Source: Candidatus Enterococcus murrayae
GTDB lineage: Bacteria > Bacillota > Bacilli > Lactobacillales > Enterococcaceae
Direction: 5' to 3'
Assembly: GCF_017315985.1 (NCBI RefSeq)
Contig: NZ_JAFLVR010000027.1
Location: 1-64,000 of the forward strand
Length of the DNA: 64,000 bases
Shown here: positions 56,667 to 64,000 of the stretch, one piece after another
How the letters are laid out: each line of letters opens with the position of its first letter
Position numbering within the stretch: the first letter of the stretch is position 1
The notes under the pieces: model-generated
What the model saw: the letters and a program-made list of their open reading frames with translations, nothing else
Database searches by the model: none
Told to the model about the DNA's origin: nothing
Made by a program: the position numbers and the translations under genes

Positions 56667-56757
56667 TAAAGTTTTTTTGAAAAATACTTAACAAAATGAA
56701 AGCCAAATGCGCATATTACTTTCGATTATGATGGTATATGAGTGTTTGGCTTTTTTA
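56667..56757. repeat. Copy 4 of the hairpin-plus-36-bp-box repeat
   Basis: The reverse-oriented box (56667-56702) ends ACTTAACAAAATGAAAG and is followed by a hairpin (GCCAAA/TTTGGC outside, CATATTAC/GGTATATG inside), then TTTTTT. The loop region shares ATTACTTTCGA with copy 2. It lies between the second phospho-beta-glucosidase and a convergent small membrane-protein gene. The remainder of the 56630-56957 gap holds only the terminator listed next. Confidence 0.7.
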
Positions 56758-56878
56758 TTATCTTATTTTTGCTTCGACCACCTAATGATTTGTACAGCGC
56801 TATTAGTTAATTTGAAATACAGTTGTTGATAAAATTATTATGTCTACCTAGGGCGGACAACATCACAAGTACAACGAA

Positions 56879-56922
56879 TAAAAAAAGAGGATCGACTTGG
56901 AAAAGCCAATCCTCTTTTTTTC
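56879..56922. terminator. Bidirectional terminator
   Basis: AAAAAAAGAGGAT pairs with ATCCTCTTTTTTT with a loosely paired interior, before the convergent 95-aa gene. Confidence 0.8.
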
Positions 56923-56957
56923 AATCGAATTTTGAAACAAGATAACAACGGCTTCTA

Positions 56958-57245
56958 TCATATCAAGTAAAGCCACGATCCAATGGCAATAAAAGAGAGC
57001 GAAAGGAGATACACAAAGACACTCGCACATAAAACCAAAATTTTCCCGTTGTCACTAAGCACATCGGCTTTAAAAACCGGTAAAAACAGGTCATATTTAC
57101 GGAAAAGAAAGACGCGACCAGCAAGAATCCCAGCAACAATTCCAAATAATAGTAAAAAGAACGAAAGGCTGATGACGGATGTGAGTTTCAGAAAAATGCA
57201 AAAGGATAACATTGCGGCGTAAACATATTTCTCCAAAATAATCAC
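56958..57245 (-). CDS. Small three-helix membrane protein
   Basis: 95 aa with three hydrophobic helices (about 8-24, 26-46 and 68-92) and a short charged middle. Unknown family. The frame and its own terminator support it; a 60-codon frame overlapping in another phase is ignored. Confidence 0.65.
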   Translation of the reverse strand: MIILEKYVYAAMLSFCIFLKLTSVISLSFFLLLFGIVAGILAGRVFLFRKYDLFLPVFKADVLSDNGKILVLCASVFVYLLSLSFIAIGSWLYLI

Positions 57246-57391
57246 CTGATTTCTTTGCTTATTTCGTATCTACTTACATTATAAGAGATAAAAAGGCAGA
57301 GAAAGTATTCGGTTTTTTTAAACATTGTAAAAAACTAGGGAAAAACATTTAAAAGAGCTCTTGTCTGTCATGAGTATCGAAAAAGGGTCAT

Positions 57392-59176
57392 TTACCCCTC
57401 CTTTAAATAGCGCCAAAGTGTCGTTCGACTGATCCCTAGCTGTTCAGCAGTCTTGGTTTGATTTCCATTGTTTTGTTCCAGCACACTCAAAATAATTTCT
57501 TTTGAGTAATCAAAAAGGGTCGGGTTCTCCACTTTTGTTTGTAGGGAAAAGCTTCCAAGATGACTGTCCGAGAAATTTTGGAGTAAGCGTTCCTTTTTCA
57601 ACAGCTGGACGACCTGATGCTCAGAAATATAGTGAGTCGATGCGTTTATCACTAGCTCCTTGATACCGGATTGCAGCTGGTTGAAGTTTCCCGGCCAGTC
57701 AAAGGCCAGAAACTCGTTCAGGGCATTAGGATCGAAGCCGATCACGTCCTTGTTGCATTCAATATTCAGCTTGTTCAGCAGGAGCGTGGTGATCACGTTC
57801 AGCTCATGTTTTCGTTCCTTGATAGGCGGTGCATAGATGCTGGCGCAATTTAATTCGAATAGTAAACGATGATAGATTTTTTCTTCACTAACGTTGTTTG
57901 TATTATAAGTGAACAATAAATTATTCCTTTGCAGAAGCTTTGTATTTTTTACGATAGTAATCAGCTGCTCTGCATCGTGAACAGTGAGCTGTTCGATATT
58001 TTGAAAAAGCAGGGTATTGTTTTCATCAACCAGCGGTCCATTCGTCGGGTTGACAAGAAATTTCCACATCTTTTCGTTCATCAGCTTTGCATCAATCGAA
58101 ATCAATTGATTGTTGTGAATTTTTTGATTCAAGAAGGCTTGATAAGCAATACTAGATTTTGCTGTTCCGGTTTCGCCTACGATGATGATGGAATTATAAA
58201 AATTATTGACCTGCCGTAATTTTCGTTTTGTCTCTTCTTGAATAAATTGAGTAAATAGGAGCTTTGTAGTGAAAATTTCTTCAATCTCGGCGCGTTTTTG
58301 ATAAAAAATCCCAAAGCGGTTATTAATAATCGGGGGTGTTGAAACATTCAGATTACAGCTATAATAAATCGAGTCATCGATACTTATTTTTTTTACACTA
58401 AGCATATAAACTTTGTTTTCAAAGGTATGATAGTATTGGTTTTCGTCTGTCATATCTTTTTTTGTGCTTAAGGATCTGGCGAGCGAGCTGGATAAATTTG
58501 GAGCGACATTTGAAAAATAAACGTGAAAGCGATCGTCTAGAACAACAAAATCCTGTTTCTGCTGCTTGATGCTTTCTTCTAATACCGATTTCTCATGGAT
58601 AACGCGTTTTAATTGCTTGGCGATGGTCAAGGCCTCCTGATAAGCGTGCTTGACGCTTTCAAAACCAGAGGTAATCAAGATAGTATTGATTGCTTTGGTT
58701 AATGCCAAGCGATTCGTGATCGCGTCGCAGAGAATCATTTCATAATTTTCCTCAACTAAAACATCCAAGGTTGTACTTGCGTCAGTGGTTTCGTCTAATG
58801 TGATGATCTTTATGTTGTAGCCTAAAATGTCACAGAGTAAATGCGCGGTTTCTGTAATACTGGCATAGCCGACGATGGCAAAATTTTCAGTATAATTCTT
58901 CGCTAATCGAATGGTTCCCAAAATATCATAGATGGAGATCGACACATCGATGACAGGGATGGAAACCACTTGACGAATCAAGTCGGCGGTTCCGCCCCGG
59001 GAGATAATCGCGTCATAACCATCATGAAAAAGCTCTGCCGCCACTTTTTGACCTTCCTGCAAATCGGCAGTGTAAATATCTGATTCCACTTCTGAAAATT
59101 GCTTACTAACGATATTCATCGAGTTATTCAGTTCATCGTAGGGAGCAATACCTAAAATTTTGATTTTAATCGACAT
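57392..59176 (-). CDS. PrpR-type regulator with degenerate AAA domain
   Basis: 594 aa. PrpR_N-like ligand domain (1-180: DAIISRGGTADLIRQVVSIPVIDVSIS), PAS-like segment (about 205-285), AAA-like region (about 300-510) and a C-terminal Fis-type HTH (about 560-594: TKTAEQLGISRTTLWRYL). Walker A GETGTAKS (334-341) is kept, but Walker B has no DE pair (LLFQNIEQL) and the GAFTGA loop that contacts sigma-54 is absent. It is therefore unlikely to be a sigma-54 activator; probably it regulates ordinary promoters of the divergent acid-sugar operon, with a small acid as ligand. Confidence 0.85.
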   Translation of the reverse strand: MSIKIKILGIAPYDELNNSMNIVSKQFSEVESDIYTADLQEGQKVAAELFHDGYDAIISRGGTADLIRQVVSIPVIDVSISIYDILGTIRLAKNYTENFAIVGYASITETAHLLCDILGYNIKIITLDETTDASTTLDVLVEENYEMILCDAITNRLALTKAINTILITSGFESVKHAYQEALTIAKQLKRVIHEKSVLEESIKQQKQDFVVLDDRFHVYFSNVAPNLSSSLARSLSTKKDMTDENQYYHTFENKVYMLSVKKISIDDSIYYSCNLNVSTPPIINNRFGIFYQKRAEIEEIFTTKLLFTQFIQEETKRKLRQVNNFYNSIIIVGETGTAKSSIAYQAFLNQKIHNNQLISIDAKLMNEKMWKFLVNPTNGPLVDENNTLLFQNIEQLTVHDAEQLITIVKNTKLLQRNNLLFTYNTNNVSEEKIYHRLLFELNCASIYAPPIKERKHELNVITTLLLNKLNIECNKDVIGFDPNALNEFLAFDWPGNFNQLQSGIKELVINASTHYISEHQVVQLLKKERLLQNFSDSHLGSFSLQTKVENPTLFDYSKEIILSVLEQNNGNQTKTAEQLGISRTTLWRYLKEG

Positions 59177-59192
59177 TGTCGTTTCTCCTTGT

Positions 59193-59268
59193 GTTTCATA
59201 TTGAAACTATTATACCAATGTTAATTAAAAATAAGTATCAAAAAAATGAAAACGTTTCAAAAAGAAAC
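59193..59268. promoter_or_regulatory. Two GTTTC-N5-GAAAC operators and a cre-like site
   Basis: GTTTC-ATATT-GAAAC (59193-59207) and GTTTC-AAAAA-GAAAC (59254-59268) are 61 bp apart centre to centre, about six helical turns, which suits looping by a dimeric or oligomeric regulator. TGAAAACGTTTCAA (59247-59260), overlapping the second site, is also cre-like. Located in the divergent promoter region of the PrpR-type regulator and the kinase operon. Confidence 0.55.
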
Positions 59269-59345
59269 AAATATTTTTAATGGTGAATATCCAAAGCCGA
59301 AAATGCAGGCTAAAATGAAACCATGAAATCAAAGGTGGTGAATGG

Positions 59346-60581
59346 ATGATAAAGCTGCTAGTTATTGCAGATGATTTTACAGGGGCCCTTGATACCGGCG
59401 TTCAATTTTCCAAGCAGGGGATCTCGACGCTCGTCTCAACGGACACAAAAATAAGATTTTCCGATGTTGACGAAGAAGTCGATGTTTTGGTGATCGATAC
59501 GGAAAGCCGCTACTTAGCTTTTGAAGAGGCGTACAAATTAATTCATGCAATAATTGTAAGCGCTAAAAAAGCTGGAATCCCATTTATTTATAAAAAGGTC
59601 GATTCTGCGTTACGGGGGAATATCAGTGCAGAGATCAAAGCCGTTTTGGATGCGAGTCAGGAAGCTGCAATTCCGTTTTTACCAGCGTATCCTGAGATGA
59701 ATCGTGTGCTGATTAATGGTGATCTCTACATAGATCGAATCCCGGTTTCTCAAAGTGTTTTTGCAGAAGATCCATATGAGCCAGTAATTGAAAGCAATGT
59801 GCTGCGCAGGTTAAAAGCAGAGGCAGATATTGATGGCTATTTAATAGAAGAAAACCTGCCTGAACCACTCAACGGTGTCTTAGTTTTTGATGCTGAAACG
59901 AATGAGGATTTGGAAAAGCAAGCCGATATTTTGGAGCAGGCGGAGTTGTTGTCTATCTCGATCGGCTGTGCAGGGTTTGCGAAAGTATTAGCCGAAAAAT
60001 TATTTCCCAGAACGGAGCCAAAAACCTTCTCATTAAAAGGACCGCTGGTAGTGATCTGCGGAAGTGTCAATCCTATTACTAGAAAACAAGTCGATTATGT
60101 GGAGCATCGGAATTATCCTAGAATTTCTTTGAAACCGCATCAGCTGCTGCGCCCGGATTATTGGAACGGCTCAGAAGGAAAAAAGGAAGTCGCTCACTAT
60201 CTGAGTTTAATGGCCGATCAGGCATTGATCATTTTTGAAACCTTGAGTCAAGAGACCAGCCAAGGAATTGAGCAGCACAGTCAAGAGCTAGGGTTGGCGA
60301 TTTCCGATTTTCGTTTTAAGATTGGCCGCTCATTGGGGGAGCTGACTCAAGCGATTTGGTCAGAAAAGTCGGAGAACACCTTTTTATTTACAGGAGGAGA
60401 TACATTGTTTCAGTCGATGAGTGTGCTGGGGATCAATCAGATCAAGCCGCTGGCTGAAATCAGTGCTGGAGTCGTTCTTTCAGCAATTAAATGGAAGGAA
60501 CAGGAAATCCAAGTCATCACTAAATCCGGTGGCTTTGGGAATGAGGAGCTCTTTGAAGAAATCAGTCAGTTAACAGAATAG
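59346..60581 (+). CDS. Four-carbon acid-sugar kinase (OtnK/DtnK, DUF1537 family)
   Basis: 411-aa cytoplasmic ATP-dependent kinase. N-terminal substrate domain with IADDFTGALDTGVQF (D9, D10) and YKKVDSALRGNI; C-terminal nucleotide domain with VVICGSVNPITRKQ, FLFTGGDTLFQ and ITKSGGFG. The family phosphorylates C4 acids such as D-threonate or D-erythronate at O-4. With PdxA2 downstream this gives a known route to dihydroxyacetone phosphate. The start ATG at 59346 follows AAAGGTGG. Confidence 0.88.
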   Translation: MIKLLVIADDFTGALDTGVQFSKQGISTLVSTDTKIRFSDVDEEVDVLVIDTESRYLAFEEAYKLIHAIIVSAKKAGIPFIYKKVDSALRGNISAEIKAVLDASQEAAIPFLPAYPEMNRVLINGDLYIDRIPVSQSVFAEDPYEPVIESNVLRRLKAEADIDGYLIEENLPEPLNGVLVFDAETNEDLEKQADILEQAELLSISIGCAGFAKVLAEKLFPRTEPKTFSLKGPLVVICGSVNPITRKQVDYVEHRNYPRISLKPHQLLRPDYWNGSEGKKEVAHYLSLMADQALIIFETLSQETSQGIEQHSQELGLAISDFRFKIGRSLGELTQAIWSEKSENTFLFTGGDTLFQSMSVLGINQIKPLAEISAGVVLSAIKWKEQEIQVITKSGGFGNEELFEEISQLTE

Positions 60582-60603
60582 AACGGAAAATGGAGGAAGA
60601 AAA

Positions 60604-61761
60604 ATGCTTGTAGATTACAGTTTAAAAATGCCGAAGAATATCATTGCGGGGGAACATGCGATTGAGCAGCTATCTGGAATTATCGCGACAGGTATCAAAA
60701 AAATCGTGATTTTTACAGATAAGGGAATTCTAGGAGCGGGATTAGCAGATTTGCCTAAAGCGCTAATTGAAAAAGCGGGTGTGGATTATACGATCATTTC
60801 AGAGATTCCCGCAGAACCAAGCTATCATGAGGCGCAGGCGATGGTCGACGAGTTCAAAAAGGAACAAGCGGATTTTATCATCGCTATCGGCGGGGGCAGT
60901 GTGATGGATGTGGCTAAGCTTGCATCAATCCTAGCTACGGATGAATACAAGGTCAAGGATTTGTTAGATGTTCCATTGCTTGCCAAAAAACAAATCACGA
61001 GTTTGATGATTCCTACTACGGCTGGAACAGGCGCGGAGGCAACTCCGAATAGTATCGTCGGTGTACCGGAAAAAGAATTAAAAATCGGCATCGTCAATCC
61101 TGAAATGATTGCTGACTATGTGCTTTTGGACAGTCGGATGATCAAAAATCTGCCAAAACCTATTGCGGCTGCGACTGGCGTCGATGCATTATGCCATGCG
61201 ATCGAGTGTTTTACTTCGGCAAAGGCCAACCCAATCAGTAATACCTTTGCATTAGAAGCATTGGATCTGATCATGAACAATATCATCGAAGCGTGTACCA
61301 ACCCAGCTGCGTTGGAGGCAAAAAGCCGCATGCTTCTAGGTTCCTTCTATGCCGGAGTAGCCATTACCTCTTCTGGAACAACTGCCGTTCATGCGCTTTC
61401 GTATCCGCTAGGAGGAAAATATCATATTGCTCATGGTGTCTCCAATGCGATGCTGCTGACACCAGTGATGAAGTTCAATCAGCCCGCAATTAAGGATTTA
61501 TTGGCTGTTGCGTATGATCGTGTGGTCAAGGATGGTGACAAGGAGCTTACGGTTGACCAAAAATCGGCCTATATGCTGAGTCAATTAGAAGAAATTGTTC
61601 AAGTATTAGAAATTCCGACAAGTTTAAAAGAATTCAACGTACCTGAAGAGGACTTAGATGGGCTAGTGGCAGCTGGTATGGAAGTTACCCGCTTGCTTGT
61701 CAATAATAAACGGGAAGTTACGCCAGAGGATGCAAGAAAAATCTATTTGGAAATTCTGTAG
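60604..61761 (+). CDS. Iron-containing alcohol dehydrogenase
   Basis: 385-aa group III alcohol dehydrogenase. NAD(P)-binding IGGGSVMDVAKLAS (about 96-109), metal ligands in GVDALCHAIECF and HALSYPLGGKYHIAHG. It interconverts an alcohol and an aldehyde or ketone. In this cluster it may oxidise a substrate alcohol to feed the kinase or reduce a toxic aldehyde by-product (inference). GGAGGAAG precedes the ATG, 22 nt after the kinase. Confidence 0.9.
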   Translation: MLVDYSLKMPKNIIAGEHAIEQLSGIIATGIKKIVIFTDKGILGAGLADLPKALIEKAGVDYTIISEIPAEPSYHEAQAMVDEFKKEQADFIIAIGGGSVMDVAKLASILATDEYKVKDLLDVPLLAKKQITSLMIPTTAGTGAEATPNSIVGVPEKELKIGIVNPEMIADYVLLDSRMIKNLPKPIAAATGVDALCHAIECFTSAKANPISNTFALEALDLIMNNIIEACTNPAALEAKSRMLLGSFYAGVAITSSGTTAVHALSYPLGGKYHIAHGVSNAMLLTPVMKFNQPAIKDLLAVAYDRVVKDGDKELTVDQKSAYMLSQLEEIVQVLEIPTSLKEFNVPEEDLDGLVAAGMEVTRLLVNNKREVTPEDARKIYLEIL

Positions 61762-61819
61762 CAGCGATGCAGAAAATTCGATAATTGATCCTTATTTATA
61801 TAGAAGGAGATTTTAAATT

Positions 61820-62845
61820 ATGAAAAAAATCATCGGTATCACAATGGGCGATCCAGCTGGGATTGGACCAGAAATTTCATTAAAGGCTTTTCAAAAATCA
61901 GAGTTGTATGACAGATGCAGACCGCTTCTTGTGGGGGATAAGAGTGTCGTCGATCATTATCTGGCAAAGCATCCGGATCTGGATTTATCAGTAAATCTGA
62001 TTGAGCACCCAAGTGAGGGGAAATACGTACTAGGGACAATTGATTTAATCGATTTAAGCGTGGTTGATTTGGCAGAGCTGCCCATCGGTGAAGTATCGAA
62101 GGCAGGCGGAAATGCCGCATTTCAATATGTCAAAAAGGTTATCGAATTAGCCTTAGCAAAGGAAATCGATGCGACAGTGACGAACCCTTTAAATAAAGAA
62201 GCGTTGAATGCGGCGGGGCATCATTATGCTGGACATACCGAAATTTATGCTGATTTAACAGGAACAGATAAATACACGATGATGCTGGCAGACGGAAATT
62301 TACGTGTCGTCCATGTTTCCACACACGTTTCTTTACGTGAGGCCTGCGATCGGGCGACCAAAGAGCGAGTGCTGGATGTCATTCGAATTGCTGACCAGGC
62401 ATGTAAAAACTTAGGGATAAAGACACCTCGGATTGCGGTGGCAGGCTTAAACCCTCATTGCGGTGAAAACGGACTGTTTGGTCAAGAGGAAATTAATGAG
62501 ATCAATCCGGCTGTTGAAGCAGCTAAGGCGGAAGGCATCAATGCTTATGGCTCGCTTCCGGCTGATACGGTCTTTTCTAAAGCGAATGGCGGGATGTATG
62601 ACATTGTTGTTGCGATGTATCACGATCAGGGGCATATCCCGTTGAAGCTGCTGGGCTTTGTGTATGATCAAAAAACAGCTAGCTGGGAGGCGGTCAAAGG
62701 AGTCAATATCACTTTGAATCTGCCGATTATCCGCACCTCAGTTGATCACGGAACAGCCTTTGATCAAGCAGGGAAATGGACTGCAAGTGAGCTTAGTCTT
62801 GAGAATGCTATTGATTATGCTATTCGTTTAGCAGAGAACTCATAA
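61820..62845 (+). CDS. PdxA2-type 4-phospho-D-threonate/erythronate dehydrogenase
   Basis: 341-aa NAD-dependent dehydrogenase-decarboxylase. GDPAGIGPEI at the start, NPLNKEAL, HYAGHTEIYADL with metal His and YHDQGHIPLKLLGF are the PdxA family signatures. Next to a DUF1537 kinase it belongs to the PdxA2 group (4-phospho-threonate or -erythronate oxidation and decarboxylation to dihydroxyacetone phosphate) rather than vitamin B6 synthesis. AGAAGGAG lies upstream of the ATG. Confidence 0.88.
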   Translation: MKKIIGITMGDPAGIGPEISLKAFQKSELYDRCRPLLVGDKSVVDHYLAKHPDLDLSVNLIEHPSEGKYVLGTIDLIDLSVVDLAELPIGEVSKAGGNAAFQYVKKVIELALAKEIDATVTNPLNKEALNAAGHHYAGHTEIYADLTGTDKYTMMLADGNLRVVHVSTHVSLREACDRATKERVLDVIRIADQACKNLGIKTPRIAVAGLNPHCGENGLFGQEEINEINPAVEAAKAEGINAYGSLPADTVFSKANGGMYDIVVAMYHDQGHIPLKLLGFVYDQKTASWEAVKGVNITLNLPIIRTSVDHGTAFDQAGKWTASELSLENAIDYAIRLAENS

Positions 62846-62879
62846 AAATAAACGCAATTGAAAAAAAGGAGGAGTTAAA

Positions 62880-64000
62880 ATGGCAACAAGCTTACCTCGT
62901 GTAAGAGAATCAGAACCAAATGGGGTTGTGTATCGCGATGAATTTTTAAATGTAGATTTCGGCTTGATACCAACTGGCGGTAATAACACCGCTCATGCAC
63001 CAACCTTGATCGAAACGACAGACGGCGGCCTGCTGTGCGCATGGTTTGCCGGAAGTTTTGAAGGCAGCGGGGATATTTCAATCGTGGTATCAAAGCTGAA
63101 TCCAGACACACAGGTGTGGTCAGTGCCGGTCACTGTATCAAAAGGGGAGGATCGCAGCGAACAAAATCCAGCCTTCTTCCGAGCACCAGATGGACAGATC
63201 TGGTTGATCTATACCTCTCAGTTAAGTCGTCAAGAGGGAAAGGACAATATGCAGTTTACCTCGATCATCATGGTTCAAAAATCAAGTGATGAAGGAACCA
63301 GCTGGGGAGAACCAGAAGTTTTATTTGCTAATGAAGGAACTTTTTCTCGTCAGGCTATTCAGATTTTGAGTAATGAGCGCTGGATTTTTAGTACTTGGTT
63401 ATGTGAGGATTCACCGGAAGGACTGACGAATGATCCGACAGAATTTCAAATTTCTGATGATCAGGGCCAGACCTGGCGAGCGGTTCGGATGCCAGACAGC
63501 AATGGACGAGTTCATGCGAATGTTGTCGAGGTGGAAAAAGGCCATCTTGTAGCCTTTATGCGCAGCCGTTTTGCCGACCATGTGTATGCCAGTGAATCCA
63601 ATGATTTTGGGGACAGCTGGAGTGTTCCAGAGGCGACTGTCCTGCCAAATAACAATGCAAGCGTCAGTGCCATCAAGCTGCACTCGGGAGAAATCGCTTT
63701 GGCATATAACATGAACGCTGCGAATAATGCAGAATTCGGCAAGGTTACTTGGCCGGGATTGCGAAATCCAGTAGTGGTTTCGGTTTCGGAGGATTATGGA
63801 AAATCTTGGCCGATCGGTCGCATCCTTGAACCGGCTGAAGGGTATATTGGCAGAGAAAATAAAACGAACAACTCTCAGCATGAATATCCAACGCTTTATC
63901 AAGACAGTAAAGGTATTTTGCATTTAGTCTATGCCTATAAAAACCGTCTTTGTGTTAAGTATGTGCGTTTTACGGTAGAGGAGCTGTTCGGTGAAAAACG
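62880..64000 (+). CDS. Sialidase-fold (Asp-box) protein, cut by window end
   Basis: First 373 residues of a beta-propeller protein, open to the window edge with no stop seen. Four Asp boxes of the S/T-x-D-x-G-x-x-W type are present: SSDEGTSWG, SDDQGQTW, SNDFGDSW and SEDYGKSW. N-terminal residues RVRESEPNGV and NNTAHAPTLIETTDGGLL, with a FRAPDGQIWLIYTSQ strand, resemble BNR-repeat exo-sialidase-like proteins of about 380 aa. There is no signal peptide, so it works in the cytoplasm. AAAGGAGGAG precedes the ATG. In this operon it may hydrolyse a glycoside or glycoside-acid, but the activity is unknown. Confidence 0.8.
   Translation, partial: MATSLPRVRESEPNGVVYRDEFLNVDFGLIPTGGNNTAHAPTLIETTDGGLLCAWFAGSFEGSGDISIVVSKLNPDTQVWSVPVTVSKGEDRSEQNPAFFRAPDGQIWLIYTSQLSRQEGKDNMQFTSIIMVQKSSDEGTSWGEPEVLFANEGTFSRQAIQILSNERWIFSTWLCEDSPEGLTNDPTEFQISDDQGQTWRAVRMPDSNGRVHANVVEVEKGHLVAFMRSRFADHVYASESNDFGDSWSVPEATVLPNNNASVSAIKLHSGEIALAYNMNAANNAEFGKVTWPGLRNPVVVSVSEDYGKSWPIGRILEPAEGYIGRENKTNNSQHEYPTLYQDSKGILHLVYAYKNRLCVKYVRFTVEELFGEK

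Noticed and set aside
61820-62845. Annotation as biosynthetic PdxA for vitamin B6
   Set aside because: The adjacent DUF1537 kinase indicates the PdxA2 catabolic group; the B6 salvage genes at 38-39 kb are unrelated.

Overview
The window looks like a chromosomal stretch from a low- to mid-GC member of the Lactobacillales, most probably Enterococcus. This is inferred from the gene set: several PTS sugar operons with family-1 phospho-glycosidases, Spx, a padR/phenolic-acid-decarboxylase pair, an Nramp manganese transporter, a glucosaminidase/LysM/NlpC-P60 wall hydrolase, LPXTG proteins, an Mga-type regulator, PRD regulators, and strong GGAGG ribosome binding sites. No rRNA, tRNA, CRISPR array, insertion sequence or prophage was recognised.

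Layout. 1-5.1 kb: the 3' part of a beta-glucoside/cellobiose-type PTS operon (ROK kinase, GH1 phospho-glycosidase, EIIB, EIIA), a GntR/UTRA regulator and a second ROK kinase. 5.6-10.8 kb: small stress and regulatory genes (spx, a ParB-like-fold protein, pentapeptide protein, acetyltransferase, MerR plus FMN-binding protein, PadR/HAAS operon including a 55-aa membrane protein). 10.8-15.9 kb: a two-component system followed by an ABC exporter whose ATPase gene is cut by an in-frame TAG. 15.9-20.3 kb: a CMD-family protein, YxeA-like protein, fructose-6-phosphate-aldolase-type transaldolase with a cre site, an LPXTG protein and a secreted nuclease. 20.5-27.9 kb: a surface-protein locus (large secreted repeat protein, Ig-like membrane protein, small secreted protein, LPKLG-anchored mini-protein) next to an Mga-like regulator and a response regulator with a degenerate receiver.

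27.9-32.3 kb: an ascorbate-type PTS operon that ends in a stand-alone homologue of the tryptophan synthase alpha chain. 32.3-39.8 kb: a DUF5131 protein, mntH, an ABC-F ATPase, three very small ORFs, and an operon joining PadR to pyridoxine kinase and an ECF S component. 39.8-50.3 kb: phenolic acid decarboxylase behind a perfect PadR-box palindrome, aspartate 4-decarboxylase, membrane proteins, a phosphatase, a UvrC-like GIY-YIG protein, the NlpC/P60 wall hydrolase, HxlR and an antibiotic-monooxygenase-fold protein.

50.4-56.7 kb: a beta-glucoside system (RpiR regulator, EIIBCA permease, two GH1 phospho-beta-glucosidases). The second glucosidase sits behind a promoter, cre site and RAT/terminator antitermination leader. 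57.4-64 kb: a divergent cluster made of a PrpR-type regulator with a degenerate AAA domain, a four-carbon acid-sugar kinase, an iron alcohol dehydrogenase, a PdxA2-type dehydrogenase and an Asp-box (sialidase-fold) protein running off the window end.

The main unusual signals are the PTS/TrpA-like operon, the surface locus with a shared secreted domain, the acid-sugar cluster with a cytoplasmic Asp-box protein, a 36-bp box attached to hairpins in four convergent intergenic regions, two tandem hydrophobic micro-ORFs, the nonsense codon in the ABC ATPase, and a padR gene whose Shine-Dalgarno sequence points at an ATC codon.
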